Positions 26,999 to 35,192 of a stretch of DNA of 64,000 bases are shown here, one piece after another. Origin of the DNA: GCA-2794515 sp034436155 (GTDB lineage Bacteria > Chloroflexota > Anaerolineae > Aggregatilineales > Phototrophicaceae); the NCBI GenBank assembly GCA_034436155.1, contig DAOTVP010000011.1, positions 9,581 to 73,580 on the forward strand. Reading direction: 5' to 3'. A model generated the notes under the pieces. The model did no database searches. It was not told where the DNA came from and saw nothing but the letters and a program-made list of their open reading frames with translations. Each line of letters opens with the position of its first letter. The first letter of the stretch is position 1. The position numbers and the translations under genes are program-made.

Positions 26999-27443
26999 TT
27001 ATATCACCAAATTGCTCAGAATTATGATAGGTAGCTCTTGGACACGCTTTAATTGAAAATCATTGGTCAAAAATGCGTCTGATTTTGTCTCTAATGCTGT
27101 GGCAATTTGGAGCGCATCAGGCGTTTTAAGGCGGTATTTTGCACGTAAATCGGCGGCAATACGTGCAATCGAACTATCTATTGGAATGAGTTGAAATCCT
27201 CTACTATTCTGCAAAATATCTTCATAATCTTTGATGAGTTGGTTTGCATGTTGTTGTATCGGGAGATTCAACACTTCTGTGAGTGTAATTGTCGCGCTAC
27301 ATGCGATGATTTGACCCATATCAATACGTTGGAATATGTATCGCACTTTGGATAAATAATCAGGATGCTTTTCAACAAAATAAATAATCGGCGCTGTCTA
27401 ATGCCAATTTAGATATTCCCTTCAAAGCATCCTTGATATTCAC
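26999..27443 (-). pseudogene. VapC-like PIN-domain toxin, frameshifted
   Basis: A GTG at 27443, three bases after the antitoxin stop, begins MNIKDALKGISKLALDS and stops at 27372-27374. The homologous reading continues in another frame as APIIYFVEKHPDYLSKVRYIFQ (quoted in two parts: APIIYFVEKHP and DYLSKVRYIFQ) and runs to 26999. PIN proteins usually begin with a LDTAPIIYF-like segment bearing the first catalytic Asp, so the break falls inside the active-site strand. Restoring two bases in the GCGCC stretch at 27389-27395 would rejoin the frames. Later PIN acidic residues are present (TPDALQIATA, FLTNDFQL). Either an inactivated toxin or a sequencing error. Confidence 0.75.
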
Positions 27444-27446
27444 CAG

Positions 27447-27671
27447 TTAGCTATCCCATTCATCCCGCAATTGATTGACATATTCTTGTGCATCAATGCC
27501 TTGCCAAATTTCTGCCCCTAATCCTTCTAATTCCAATAAACTCCGGTGCTTATTGGAATTTGTGATGGGTTTTGCAATAACATCCACCAACATTTTGATG
27601 AGTTTTGTTTGCTCATCCAGTGGTAATGATTGGGCTTGCTCAAAAACTTCTTGTAAAGACATCTTTGCCAA
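27447..27671 (-). CDS. VapB-like antitoxin partner of the PIN toxin
   Basis: 74 residues: an N-terminal helical part LQEVFEQAQSLPLDEQTKLIKML and a C-terminal SLLELEGLGAEIWQGIDAQEYVNQLRDEWD tail (each quoted from a longer run, e.g. SLLELEGLGAEIW). This tail is common in small proteins encoded directly before PIN toxins in Chloroflexota and cyanobacteria. It probably binds and neutralises the PIN protein; since the toxin frame is broken, the antitoxin may be a remnant. Three bases separate its stop from the toxin GTG. Confidence 0.72.
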   Translation of the reverse strand: MAKMSLQEVFEQAQSLPLDEQTKLIKMLVDVIAKPITNSNKHRSLLELEGLGAEIWQGIDAQEYVNQLRDEWDS

Positions 27672-27706
27672 CCTTTCATGTTCTTTTATGCTTATTATAG
27701 AACATC

Positions 27707-29593
27707 TTACGCGAAAATCGGCATGTCGGCGATAACTTCTGCCGCGAGATCGTATTTGCCAAAGGCGGGGATGATATACGCGCCCGCCATTAACGGACGA
27801 ATAGCACGCAGTAATTCTTGGGCGATTTTCACCCCCTCTTGTGGGGCATCCTCACCCGCATCTTCCATGCGTTTCATCAACGAATCGGGAATCGAAATAC
27901 CTGGGACTTCGTTATGCAAAAATTGAGCTTGGCGCAGGCTATACAAGGGCATGATACCCATCAAGACGGGCAATTTGAAATGTTCCCCAGTAATCGCCAA
28001 AAAGCGTTCTAAGAACAGGTCAATTTTATGCGGTTCAAACACGGCTTGACCAAGCGCGAAATCTGCCCCTGCTTCGATTTTCTTGACCGTGAGTTTGACC
28101 TCGTGATCTAAATCGTCAGCGAACATATTCACCGCGCATCCTACATGAAACGCGGTCGGTTTGCCGATGCTTGCGCCCGCCAAATCCACGCCATGATTCA
28201 TCTTGTGCTTGATGAGTTCGATGAGTTTGGATGGAGCAATATCAAAATTATCCATCGCTTCGGGGTAATCGCCGATTTTGGTTGGATCGCCCATCGTCAC
28301 GAATAGATTACGCAAATCTAAGGCGTGCGCGGCGAGCAAATCGCCCTGAATCCGCAACACATTGCGCCCGCGTGTGGGGAAGTGTAACACCGTCTCCATC
28401 CCGACTTGATTTTGGATGATATGCGAGACCGCCCACGGACTCATCCGCATACGGGCGGCGGGTGTATCTGCAACATCCAAAATATCTGCCCCTGCTTCGC
28501 GCAACAAACGGGCGCTATGCACCAATTTCTCAACGGTATAACTTTTCGGCGGTGCGATTTCAACCGTGATGGTAAAGCGATTTTCCATCAAACGGCGTGC
28601 CAATGTGGTCGGATTATCGGGTGTAATGGATTCGACCTCTTGGGTGATTTCGGTGACTTGCACGGGCAATTCGACCTTGACCGGTTTTTGGAGCGCGATG
28701 TTCATAGCGGCGATATGGGCGGGGGTTGTGCCACAACATCCGCCGATGATGCGTGCGCCAATCGCTTTGAAGGTTTGCGCGTAATCGCCAAAATAATCGG
28801 TTGTGGCGGGGTACATCACCCGTCCACTAATCAGTTGTGGAAACCCTGCATTTGGCATAGCAGACAGGATGGCGTTGGGCATGGCGTGGTGCATACTGGT
28901 GAGGATGGTCGCAATTTGGCTGGGACCCGTGCCACAATTCACGCCGATAATATCCGCGCCCGCTTTGACCAATTCGTGGGCGGCGCGGGCGGGTGAATAT
29001 CCCAGAAGGGTGCGGTCATCCTGAGCGAAGGTCATCTGCGCGATGATGGGCAAATTCACCCCATCGGTCTCGCGGATGCTTTTCACCACATCAATTGCAA
29101 TTAGCAATTCGTTGTGGTCGCTGAACGTCTCGAATAAAATGGCATCCACGCCTGCTTGCGACAAGGCGCGGATTTGCTCGACAAAGCCCGTGCGTAACTC
29201 GGTTGCGTTGATTTTGCCATACGGACGCAGGCGTAGCCCAATCGGACCGACAGATCCGACAATATACACCTTATCGGCGGGGACATTGGCGCGGATAATC
29301 GCTTGGCGCACATTTTGGACGGCGGCGGTGTTGATTTCAACGACCTGCTCGCCAAGACCATACTCGGCTAATTTATACCGATTTGCGCCGAAGGTGTTGG
29401 TCTCGATGAGGCGCGACCCCGCCAACAGATATTCGGCGTGAATGGTCTGCACCATATCGGGCGCGGTGATATTTAGATGTTCAAAACAGGCGTTGAGCGC
29501 CACCCCTTGTTGGTGGAGTAGGGTCGCCATCGCGCCATCCGCTAACAGGGTATTACCATTTTTCAGAAATTCTAAAATGGGTTGCTTAGACAT
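27707..29593 (-). CDS. Bifunctional homocysteine S-methyltransferase / 5,10-methylenetetrahydrofolate reductase
   Basis: 628 residues. The N-terminal barrel (1-310) is a homocysteine S-methyltransferase with zinc ligands C220 (GVNCGTGP) and C286-C287 (GGCCGTTP). The C-terminal half (about 335-628) is an FAD-dependent methylene-THF reductase (TITVEIAPPKSY, DILDVADTPAARMRMS, TMGDPTKIGDYP). One chain thus makes 5-methyl-THF and could use a methyl donor to form methionine, as in YitJ-like proteins. No cobalamin-binding domain is present. It is near the cysteine synthase gene, so sulfur amino acid genes are loosely grouped. Confidence 0.93.
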   Translation of the reverse strand: MSKQPILEFLKNGNTLLADGAMATLLHQQGVALNACFEHLNITAPDMVQTIHAEYLLAGSRLIETNTFGANRYKLAEYGLGEQVVEINTAAVQNVRQAIIRANVPADKVYIVGSVGPIGLRLRPYGKINATELRTGFVEQIRALSQAGVDAILFETFSDHNELLIAIDVVKSIRETDGVNLPIIAQMTFAQDDRTLLGYSPARAAHELVKAGADIIGVNCGTGPSQIATILTSMHHAMPNAILSAMPNAGFPQLISGRVMYPATTDYFGDYAQTFKAIGARIIGGCCGTTPAHIAAMNIALQKPVKVELPVQVTEITQEVESITPDNPTTLARRLMENRFTITVEIAPPKSYTVEKLVHSARLLREAGADILDVADTPAARMRMSPWAVSHIIQNQVGMETVLHFPTRGRNVLRIQGDLLAAHALDLRNLFVTMGDPTKIGDYPEAMDNFDIAPSKLIELIKHKMNHGVDLAGASIGKPTAFHVGCAVNMFADDLDHEVKLTVKKIEAGADFALGQAVFEPHKIDLFLERFLAITGEHFKLPVLMGIMPLYSLRQAQFLHNEVPGISIPDSLMKRMEDAGEDAPQEGVKIAQELLRAIRPLMAGAYIIPAFGKYDLAAEVIADMPIFA

Positions 29594-29733
29594 TGTGCTT
29601 TCAATTCGTACTCAGATAGGACAAGTATGGATTATTGTATATCCATAGTGGCGATTAGAATATCCTTTTTGTGCGCTATAATATAAAAATGAGGGAGGAT
29701 ATATTTCAACAGCAATTGCCACACATTTTTAGC

Positions 29734-30180
29734 CTAATTCCCACTAACGCGCTCCGTCTCCATGCCGATGGATAACCCCTGAGCGCAATTCGAGACCAAC
29801 GCAATCACCGTACCTTTTCCATCTGGGGCTTCATCTAACAAATAGGTCATGCGGGCATAACCGCGATTTTTGACATTCCCCGCTTCGATGAGGCGTTTGT
29901 CGCGTGCCATATACCAAGCGCGAATGGCACTTTCGGGATCGGGTGAATAGAGTAAGCGCGTGGTGTTGCCAATTCCAAACGGGCGCATAAAGGTATAGCG
30001 GACTTCAATCAGGCGCGAATTGGGATAATCCACCAACCATAAATCGGCTTCACTCGCACACGATGTATCCACGGCGACATAAAACATACTTCCACAGGCA
30101 AAGATGCCGACAAATATCATAATCATCACAATAAAACACCCGCGTGTGGTATAACGACTTTCGTGTGGTGCATATTCCAT
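29734..30180 (-). CDS. Hypothetical single-pass membrane protein
   Basis: 148 residues from the ATG at 30180, which has TAGGTGA 5 bases upstream (a GTG three codons earlier is less likely). One membrane helix near residues 15-38 (CFIVMIMIFVGIFACGSMFYVAV) is followed by an extracytoplasmic part with paired cysteines (about residues 40 and 132) that could form a disulfide. I do not recognise the family. It stands alone between the HcyS-MTHFR gene and the divergent VWA gene. Confidence 0.65.
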   Translation of the reverse strand: MEYAPHESRYTTRGCFIVMIMIFVGIFACGSMFYVAVDTSCASEADLWLVDYPNSRLIEVRYTFMRPFGIGNTTRLLYSPDPESAIRAWYMARDKRLIEAGNVKNRGYARMTYLLDEAPDGKGTVIALVSNCAQGLSIGMETERVSGN

Positions 30181-30244
30181 CGTAATCACCTACTGTTTTT
30201 ATAAATTATTATAAGCCTCAATTTTTTATCCCCTAATCTAACAC

Positions 30245-30275
30245 AAGACTATGGGCTTCTTATGGAGATAGTCTT
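30245..30275. promoter_or_regulatory. Hairpin upstream of the VIT/VWA gene
   Basis: AAGACTAT and ATAGTCTT arms (perfect 8 bp) around a 15-base loop, about 75 bp before the start codon. It could be a leader hairpin or an operator; there is no T run. Confidence 0.4.
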
Positions 30276-30351
30276 ATGACCATTGGAACTTATCTCATCC
30301 CAAATACGTTTAGAGGATAACTGTTGTTCAAATATTGAGGAGGCTCACATC

Positions 30352-32547
30352 ATGAAACCCCGTTTACTTGTTCTTGTCGTGTGTGCTGTGCTGATGCTCA
30401 GCGCATTTCCCGCTTTCGCCCAACGTGACATCGTGCCACAACCGGGCGTATTCACCGACCCCGAATGGCTCAAAATAGATTATCAAAAAATTGATGTGAA
30501 AATTGATAACCAAATTGCCACCACCAATATCGATATGCAATTCACCAATGAAGGTCCCGCATTGGCAGAAGGCACATTTTTGTTCCCCTTGCCACAAGGC
30601 GCGACCGTATCCGAATTGGTGATGTACATCAACGGTGTCGCTATTGAAGCGCGGGTATTGCCTGCCGATGATGCGCGAAATGTGTATAACGAAATTGTGC
30701 GTCAATATCGTGACCCCGCCTTGTTGGAATATATCGGCACAAGCGCGATTCAAGCCAACGTATTCCCGATTCCACCGGGCGAATCGCGCCGTATCGAAAT
30801 CGCCTATACCCAAATTTTAGAAATTGATAACGGCTTAATCCACTATATTTTCCCCATGAACACCAATACCATCACGCCACGCCCGATTGAACAGATGAAT
30901 ATCCGCGTGGATGTGGTCAGTAACGACCCCATCAGCAATATTTATTCGCCGTCACACCGTGTCGCTGTGGTACGTGGTGATAACACCGATACGACATTCG
31001 TAGCCAGTTGGGAAGCCAGCAATGTGTTATCGGGCGGGGACGATTTTAGCCTGTATTATGCCATCGCCAACGATACGATTAGTGTGAATCTGTTGAGCTA
31101 TCGTGAAAGTGCCAATCAAGACGGCTTTTTCATGCTGTTGGTGCAACCGCCGTTATCCGTCCCACAAGACCAAGTGTTGCCCAAAGATGTGATTATCGTG
31201 GTAGACCAATCGGGCAGTATGGACGGCGTGAAATGGGAACAAGCCCAACAAGCCACGCGCTACGTGTTAGAAAATTTGAATCCGCGTGACCGTTTTAATG
31301 TGGTCGTATTCAGCAGTGGCGTGCGCGTATATGCCGATGGTTTACAAGACCAATCTGAAGCGTTAGATGCCGCCAATTGGGTGGATGGATTGTTCCCCGA
31401 AGGCGGGACGAATATCGAATTGGCGCTTTCGACCGCGCTTGAATCGGTGGATAGTGACCGCGCCAGCACCATTTTGTTCCTCACAGACGGATTAGCCACC
31501 GAAGGCATCACCTTCACGGATGACATCCTGAAAAGTTTAGCCAGTAAAGCACGCTCTAATACCCGTATTTTCGCCTTTGGCGTGGGGGATGATGTGGATA
31601 CATTGTTGCTCGATAGCATCGCCCGCGATTTTCGTGGCACAACGGCGTATGTGCGCCCATCACAACGGGTAGATGAATCGGTTGCTAGTTTGTATAACAA
31701 AATTAGTGCCCCCGTGTTGACTGATGTGGCGTTGGATTTTGGCGGGGCGCGAGTCGAATTGATGTACCCGAATGCACTATCCGATTTATTCGCGGGTGAG
31801 CAAATTACGTTGGTCGGGCGTTATCGGGATGGTGTAGATAATTTCGCTATCACCCTGACAGGCACGGTTGGCGGTGTTCAGACCCAATATGTCTATGACG
31901 GCTTATCGCTCCGCAATAATGCAGGTGGTGAACCGTTCATCGCACGCCTTTGGGCAACGCGGCGCATCGGTGATTTACTCAATACCATCCGTCTGAATGG
32001 CGAAAATCCTGAATTGATTGATAGCATCGTCAGTTTGAGCGTGCGCTACGGCATTATCACCCCATACACCAGCTTCTTGATTGATGAAAATGACTTCCTC
32101 ACACAAGGCGGTTTGGATAGAGCGCGTGAAGAGATGGAACAATCGGCGGTGGATTTTTCCAGCAACAACACGGGGCAACGCGCTGTAGATGATGCCGATA
32201 TGATGAACAACATGAACATGGCAGAAGCGCCCGCCCCTGTGATGATGATGCCCACCCAAACCGCAGGTGTTGGCAATACGATTAGCTCGACCACTGCCCC
32301 CAACGCGCCCGTTCAGAATGCCATTACAACGGTGAACGATAAGACGTTTATCAATTTGAACGGTGTTTGGAACGATACCACTTTCCGCGCCGATACAATG
32401 GAAACCGTCAAAATCGAGTTTTTGAGTGATGCCTATTTTGACCTGTTGGTCGAGATGCCCGAACTCGCCGATTATTTCGCGCTCGGTCAAGCGGTCATCG
32501 TGGTGATTGATGACGTGGCTTATGAGGTTGTGCCATCTGAGGCGTAA
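30352..32547 (+). CDS. Secreted protein with VIT and von Willebrand factor A domains
   Basis: 731 residues. Signal peptide MKPRLLVLVVCAVLMLSAFPAFA, cleavage near residue 24. A VIT (inter-alpha-trypsin) domain follows (about 30-165), then a VWA domain whose MIDAS metal site is D285-x-S287-x-S289 (VDQSGSMDG) with a later Thr/Asp pair (FLTDGLAT). A Met-rich low-complexity stretch sits near residues 620-645, and the C-terminal segment is beta-rich. No membrane anchor or sortase motif is seen. Relatives are extracellular adhesion or matrix-type proteins of unknown ligand. GAGGAGG precedes the ATG. Confidence 0.9.
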   Translation: MKPRLLVLVVCAVLMLSAFPAFAQRDIVPQPGVFTDPEWLKIDYQKIDVKIDNQIATTNIDMQFTNEGPALAEGTFLFPLPQGATVSELVMYINGVAIEARVLPADDARNVYNEIVRQYRDPALLEYIGTSAIQANVFPIPPGESRRIEIAYTQILEIDNGLIHYIFPMNTNTITPRPIEQMNIRVDVVSNDPISNIYSPSHRVAVVRGDNTDTTFVASWEASNVLSGGDDFSLYYAIANDTISVNLLSYRESANQDGFFMLLVQPPLSVPQDQVLPKDVIIVVDQSGSMDGVKWEQAQQATRYVLENLNPRDRFNVVVFSSGVRVYADGLQDQSEALDAANWVDGLFPEGGTNIELALSTALESVDSDRASTILFLTDGLATEGITFTDDILKSLASKARSNTRIFAFGVGDDVDTLLLDSIARDFRGTTAYVRPSQRVDESVASLYNKISAPVLTDVALDFGGARVELMYPNALSDLFAGEQITLVGRYRDGVDNFAITLTGTVGGVQTQYVYDGLSLRNNAGGEPFIARLWATRRIGDLLNTIRLNGENPELIDSIVSLSVRYGIITPYTSFLIDENDFLTQGGLDRAREEMEQSAVDFSSNNTGQRAVDDADMMNNMNMAEAPAPVMMMPTQTAGVGNTISSTTAPNAPVQNAITTVNDKTFINLNGVWNDTTFRADTMETVKIEFLSDAYFDLLVEMPELADYFALGQAVIVVIDDVAYEVVPSEA

Positions 32548-32562
32548 TATTTCGATGATGAG

Positions 32563-32590
32563 AGACCATCCGCGAGGGTGGTCTTTTATT
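32563..32590 (+). terminator. Intrinsic terminator of the VIT/VWA gene
   Basis: AGACCATCC, GCGA loop, GGGTGGTCT (9 bp with one G-T pair), then TTTATT, 16 bp after the stop codon. Confidence 0.8.
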
Positions 32591-32788
32591 TCATGACTCT
32601 TTAATGATTTTTGAGAGTATTTTAACGGCTTCTTGTAGGCTATTCCTATTGCGTGTTGCCCAATCTAAGTGATGATTATCACCGTCTTTTTGATGGTCTA
32701 AATTTTGACGATTTACATGAATTGTTACCCATTGCGCTAAAATAACACCACCAAGAGCCACAAGAGCAATAATTAATTCTCCACTCAT
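32591..32788 (-). CDS. Small membrane protein of unknown function
   Basis: 65 residues: one N-terminal membrane helix (MSGELIIALVALGGVILAQW) and a polar tail rich in His, Asn and Lys. GGGA precedes the ATG. It is 14 bp downstream of the nuclease-like gene at 32803 and may be co-transcribed with it. Family not recognised. Confidence 0.55.
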   Translation of the reverse strand: MSGELIIALVALGGVILAQWVTIHVNRQNLDHQKDGDNHHLDWATRNRNSLQEAVKILSKIIKES

Positions 32789-32802
32789 TCGTAGTATCCC
32801 TT

Positions 32803-33489
32803 TTACTTGATTTTTTCCATGTTATTTTTTGCCCGATAAATGCTTACTATTCCTACATCAGTATCAATATGTTCGATGGCTTTAATATAGGGAGATTGTA
32901 ATTGAAATGACCAATTAGTTGTCAAAAATCCTTGTGGTGGTGGAGATTTGAGCAATTCTTCTGCGATATTGATGCGCTCGCTATCGTCTATCGGCAAGTT
33001 TCTGTCTTGTAAAAAGGCGACTAAATCGTCTCGATTGCCATCATTTTCTAAGATTTGTCGTATTCCGCGTGTCGTTTGATAATCGCCTGTTTTGGATGCT
33101 TCTATAAATAAGGTGTGAATGATATTCAGTGTCGCTGTTTGTCGTGTTGCATCATCTAATTTTTCATAGACAAAAATGAGGAGCGAATAGCCTAATCCCC
33201 AAATTTTTTGACGTGCTGATTTGAATGGGCATGATGATTGAGGCTGTGTGATGCTGGTTACTTTCATATCCACTAAAATATCCGGGAAATCAATCCCACT
33301 CGCGGAACTTCCGCCCATAAACAAATATTTTTCACTCAGATAGTGCTTAAATTTATGTTCTAAATAAGTCCCAATGGCTTTCCCATCTGTGATGCCATAT
33401 AACGTTTTTTCGGTATGTCTTGATTCATCTTGTGAGAATAATTTTGCTTGTTCACATAAAATCTCTATTGTTAATTGTGGTTTAGTCAT
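32803..33489 (-). CDS. Putative PD-(D/E)xK endonuclease (restriction-like)
   Basis: 228 residues. Core segment G-I-D67-F-P-D70-ILV-D74-M-K76 preceded by E44 has the spacing of a PD-(D/E)xK nuclease active site, with D74-x-K76 as the (D/E)xK pair. The following VTSITQPQSSCPFKSARQK and WGLGYSLLIFVYEK strands look like a conserved restriction-endonuclease-type core. No methylase is adjacent. The call is inference from motif pattern; it may instead be a nuclease of a defence or repair system. AT content is higher than in neighbours, hinting at acquisition. Confidence 0.5.
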   Translation of the reverse strand: MTKPQLTIEILCEQAKLFSQDESRHTEKTLYGITDGKAIGTYLEHKFKHYLSEKYLFMGGSSASGIDFPDILVDMKVTSITQPQSSCPFKSARQKIWGLGYSLLIFVYEKLDDATRQTATLNIIHTLFIEASKTGDYQTTRGIRQILENDGNRDDLVAFLQDRNLPIDDSERINIAEELLKSPPPQGFLTTNWSFQLQSPYIKAIEHIDTDVGIVSIYRAKNNMEKIK

Positions 33490-33526
33490 ATGATTGCCCT
33501 AAGCGATAAAGTTTTTGACAATCAAA

Positions 33527-33554
33527 ACAGGCAGAGCGATGATCCCCTGCCTGT
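33527..33554 (-). terminator. Intrinsic terminator after the CoaE fusion gene
   Basis: ACAGGCAG and CTGCCTGT arms (perfect 8 bp, 12-base loop). On the minus strand the stem is followed by TTTTGATTG, 31 bp past the CoaE stop. Confidence 0.7.
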
Positions 33555-33584
33555 GCGGTGATAAATCAGATGAGATAGCGAAAT

Positions 33585-34844
33585 TTAGATGGGTTTCAAC
33601 ACGCGGTCATCGCGTAATTTTTTCACGAGGATGACCAACCCATCGTTATAGACCTCTTGAACCGATTCTCGCCATGCGGGAATTTTGATGTCTTTCACAT
33701 CGGTGACATCATACCCTGTATCGATAAACGAGGTGCGAATCGCGTCTGGGGTGGATGTGGGTAAGAAGATGAAACTCACCTCGCTTTGTAATTCTTTCGA
33801 GGCATTTTCAATAGTTTGTGCCAGCGCATACACCGCCTGGGGGCGTTCTGGCATGTCATCAATGAAAATTTCATCCACACGGGTGATGAGGTTTTCCACT
33901 TGCCAACCGACCACCGCCACAATCCGACCATCTTTTTCGGCAATCATATAACTCTTTTGCCCAAAGTTCATCATCACATCAGAACGACTGATATTTTTGC
34001 CCGTTGCCCGCGAGAGATACCCCGCAATCAATTCGGCATTATTGGGCATACCGCGTTTGACGACCACCGTCGCACCTGTGAGTGGCGCTGTGACCGGTTT
34101 TGGCGCAGGGGTAGGGGCTGGTGCTGGCGCAGGTGTCCCCGCAGGTTTGGGCGTGGATGTTCCCGTAGGTTGTGGTGTCGGTGTCGCAACGGGTTTAGGA
34201 GCTGGTTCTGGCGTTGGGATAGCATTCGGTGGCAGATTATTCCACGCAATCTGCACTTGCTTCCATGTTTCTTCGAGGTTGCCATCATTATGAATGACGG
34301 TATTGGCGGCTTTCACCTTCTCTTTTTGCGAATTTTGCCCCAAAATGCGTTGCTTGGCTTCTTCTTCGGTCATTTTACGCTTCTGGATGAGGCGTAAGTA
34401 TTGCGATTTGGGGGTTGCATCCACCACCCATATCGTGTCGCACGCCTTCGCCAAATCACCCTCGAGCAATTTAATCGCCTCGATGACGACAATCGGTTGT
34501 TTGGCACGCCCGACAAGGATATTAATCGCTTGCCCAACTGAGGGATGAATAATGCCTTCGAGTTTGGCGAGTAGGGCAGGGTTGCCGAATACCATCTTGC
34601 CCAACAACCCACGATTAATCGTTTTATCGGGATTGAGGATGACTTGCCCGAATGTTTCGATAATGGGTTTATAGGCGGGCGCGCCCGGAGCCATCACCTG
34701 ATGCGTCAATCCATCAGCATCAATGGTATATGCACCCAAATGTTGTAACATTTGCCTCACGACACTTTTGCCAACCGCAATGTTCCCCGTGAGACCAATC
34801 ACGTATTTATTGCCAAAACGACTCACGGCTATACCTCCCCGCAT
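33585..34844 (-). CDS. coaE: Dephospho-CoA kinase fused to a GNAT-like domain
   Basis: 419 residues. Residues about 10-205 are dephospho-CoA kinase, the last step of coenzyme A synthesis: P-loop GLTGNIAVGKS (17-27), DADGLTHQV, and DTIWVVDATP. A Pro/Ala/Thr-rich linker (about 210-255) follows. The last 165 residues (VVVKRGMPNNAELIAGYLSRATG ... MIAEKDGRIVAVVGWQVE, quoted in parts) look like an N-acetyltransferase fold, as DGRIVAVVGW and FIFLPTS pairs suggest. A terminator lies downstream. Start taken at 34844; an ATG-poor N-terminus leaves a start a few codons later possible. Confidence 0.85.
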   Translation of the reverse strand: MRGGIAVSRFGNKYVIGLTGNIAVGKSVVRQMLQHLGAYTIDADGLTHQVMAPGAPAYKPIIETFGQVILNPDKTINRGLLGKMVFGNPALLAKLEGIIHPSVGQAINILVGRAKQPIVVIEAIKLLEGDLAKACDTIWVVDATPKSQYLRLIQKRKMTEEEAKQRILGQNSQKEKVKAANTVIHNDGNLEETWKQVQIAWNNLPPNAIPTPEPAPKPVATPTPQPTGTSTPKPAGTPAPAPAPTPAPKPVTAPLTGATVVVKRGMPNNAELIAGYLSRATGKNISRSDVMMNFGQKSYMIAEKDGRIVAVVGWQVENLITRVDEIFIDDMPERPQAVYALAQTIENASKELQSEVSFIFLPTSTPDAIRTSFIDTGYDVTDVKDIKIPAWRESVQEVYNDGLVILVKKLRDDRVLKPI

Positions 34845-35192
34845 CTATTTTGATAAGTTTGTCTATCACACATAAGTCCATCTCTTGTGTTTTTTATGAT
34901 TATAAGTCTAGCCCATTTTAGCAAATTGCACCACTATCTACCAAAAAGATTTCAAACTTCTTTCAAACTCGGCGAGTGCTTCGGGCATATTCGCCCGCCC
35001 ATAGCCGATTCGCACATGTTTATCCCCATAAAAAAAGCACGTACTGGGCATTCACCCGCTTTACCCATTTATGCGCGTTAAGTCCTAATAGTGCCATTTC
35101 TCAATTATCCTTTTGTATAATAGGAATTGTCGCTTCAATTATTGGTAAACAGAGGGATACATCCTCAATTCTACAGAAAAGCATCTTCATAT
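34845..35192. other. Intergenic region between CoaE fusion and MFS transporter
   Basis: 348 bp of divergent intergenic DNA. A TATAAT at 35116-35121 with GTGCCA/TGCCAT about 18 bases upstream could be the MFS promoter. No credible gene or palindromic repeat of the common families is seen. Confidence 0.5.

Noticed and set aside
29689..29775. 28-codon frame after a TATAAT hexamer near 29680
   Set aside because: No ribosome site, no recognisable product, and it overlaps the end of the minus-strand hypothetical gene.
4148..33489. Restriction-modification pair made of the methylase at 4148 and the nuclease-like gene at 32803
   Set aside because: They are about 28 kb apart with many unrelated genes between; no evidence links them.
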